From Catenulispora pinistramenti (GTDB lineage Bacteria; Actinomycetota; Actinomycetes; Streptomycetales; Catenulisporaceae), in assembly GCF_018274385.1 (NCBI RefSeq), contig NZ_JAAFYZ010000005.1, positions 1 to 64,000 of the forward strand: a stretch of DNA of 64,000 nt, written 5' to 3'. Shown piece by piece: positions 63,367-64,000 of the stretch; positions within the stretch are counted from its first letter, which is position 1; every line of letters begins with the position of its first letter. The notes below the pieces were generated by a model. That model ran no database searches, was not told the DNA's origin, and worked only from the letters and a program-made list of their open reading frames with translations. A program made the translations under genes and the position numbers.

Positions 63367-64000
63367 GCGCCACCGCCCTGGCTCCCCGCTTCTTCATCGC
63401 CGTCGTCGTGATCCTGCTCTTCTGCCGCCTGGTCTCCTGGGCGATCGGCCGGGCCGGGCAGCCGCCGGTGGTCGGCGAGATGGTCGCCGGCGTGCTGCTG
63501 GGCCCGTCGCTGCTCGGCGCGGTCGCGCCGCGGTTGGAGCACGAGCTGTTCCCCGCGGCCCTCAAACCGGTGCTCTATGTCGCCGGCCAGATCGGGTTGG
63601 TCGCGTTCATGTTCCAGGCCGGGCATGAGTTCCGGTCGCATCTGGACCGGCGCATCGCCCGGGCGGCTGCCGTCGTTTCGGGCGCGGGTATCCTCGCGCC
63701 GCTGGTGCTCGGCACGCTGCTCGCGTTCGGTGCGCACGGCCGTGTCGGCATCTTCGTCCCCGGGGTCCGGCCCGCGGTGACGGCGTCCTTCGTCGGTGTC
63801 GCGCTGGCCATCACCGCGTTCCCGATGCTGGCCCGCATCATCACCGAGCGGGGTCTTGCCGGCACCCGTTACGGATCGCTCGCGCTGGCCAGCGGGGCGA
63901 TCGACGACGTGGTCGCCTGGTGCCTGCTGGCCGGGGTGCTGGCCATGGCCTCCGGTCGGCCCAAGCCGATCGTCGTCGCCGTCGGCGGGATCGTGTTGTT
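63363..64000 (+). CDS. Cation/proton antiporter, Kef/CPA2 type (partial)
   Basis: The reading frame opens at GTG 63363, overlapping the P450 stop, and continues past the window edge; about 212 residues are seen. Hydrophobic helices alternate with the CPA2 hallmarks QPPVVGEMVAGVLLGPSLLG (about residues 33-52), FMFQAGHEF and SLALASGAIDDVVAW (the ion-binding Asp pair). It would exchange a monovalent cation for protons, or support export of the operon's product. Fourth gene of the operon; the end is not visible. Confidence 0.9.
   Translation, partial: MSATALAPRFFIAVVVILLFCRLVSWAIGRAGQPPVVGEMVAGVLLGPSLLGAVAPRLEHELFPAALKPVLYVAGQIGLVAFMFQAGHEFRSHLDRRIARAAAVVSGAGILAPLVLGTLLAFGAHGRVGIFVPGVRPAVTASFVGVALAITAFPMLARIITERGLAGTRYGSLALASGAIDDVVAWCLLAGVLAMASGRPKPIVVAVGGIVL

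Overview
The window is GC-rich DNA (coding third positions almost all G or C) from a filamentous actinomycete. The evidence is a chaplin-like hydrophobic surface protein, an F420-dependent dehydrogenase homologue, a SpoIIE/RsbU-type phosphatase, several secreted polysaccharide-active enzymes with Tat or Sec signals, and many single-gene TetR, MarR, GntR, LysR, AraC and ROK regulators with stand-alone P450s. This fits the Streptomyces/Catenulispora kind of genome. I see no tRNA, rRNA, CRISPR array, integrase or transposase gene. About 52 protein genes are supported, the last one cut by the window edge.

Layout. 0-15 kb: SpoIIE-type phosphatase, a CBM2 anchor protein, a low-complexity surface protein, the chaplin, an F420 LLM enzyme, small enzymes (GNAT, DinB, enoyl-CoA hydratase, VOC), a Tat-exported M28 peptidase and a beta-helix lipoprotein. 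15.4-20.7 kb: a four-gene module on the minus strand (cytoplasmic subtilisin, sigma-70-like factor, small unknown protein, TPR-CHAT caspase-like protease), the most interesting system here. 21-27.4 kb: uracil-DNA glycosylase, an internally deleted LysR regulator, and a MarR regulator with a giant fused ABC exporter. 27.5-31.6 kb: a frameshifted secreted protein and a 2OG-Fe(II) oxygenase with an unknown partner. 31.8-46.4 kb: regulators paired with their targets (TetR/SDR, TetR/membrane protein, ArsR/SRPBCC/reductase, GntR/MFS), two paralogous P450s, a FUSC transporter with a DUF2993 protein. 46.5-52.5 kb: mostly single hydrolases and a 2-hydroxyacid dehydrogenase. 52.5-59 kb: a carbohydrate region with GH36 alpha-galactosidase, divergent ROK regulator, a solute-binding protein reduced to 65 residues, a large nested inverted repeat, and a lectin-linked PL7 alginate lyase. 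59-64 kb: a tightly overlapping operon (FAD oxidoreductase, FMN hydroxyacid oxidase, atypical P450, cation/proton antiporter) that continues past the right edge.

Two genome-scale habits stand out. First, many genes carry short tandem repeats that touch or include their stop codon, so that the gene's last bases and stop are copied downstream. Second, many starts, mostly of regulators, have a TANNNT -10 element six or seven bases before the start codon and no ribosome binding site, which predicts leaderless transcripts.

Limits: all calls rest on reading sequence and recalled family motifs. No searches were run. Exact domain borders are approximate.
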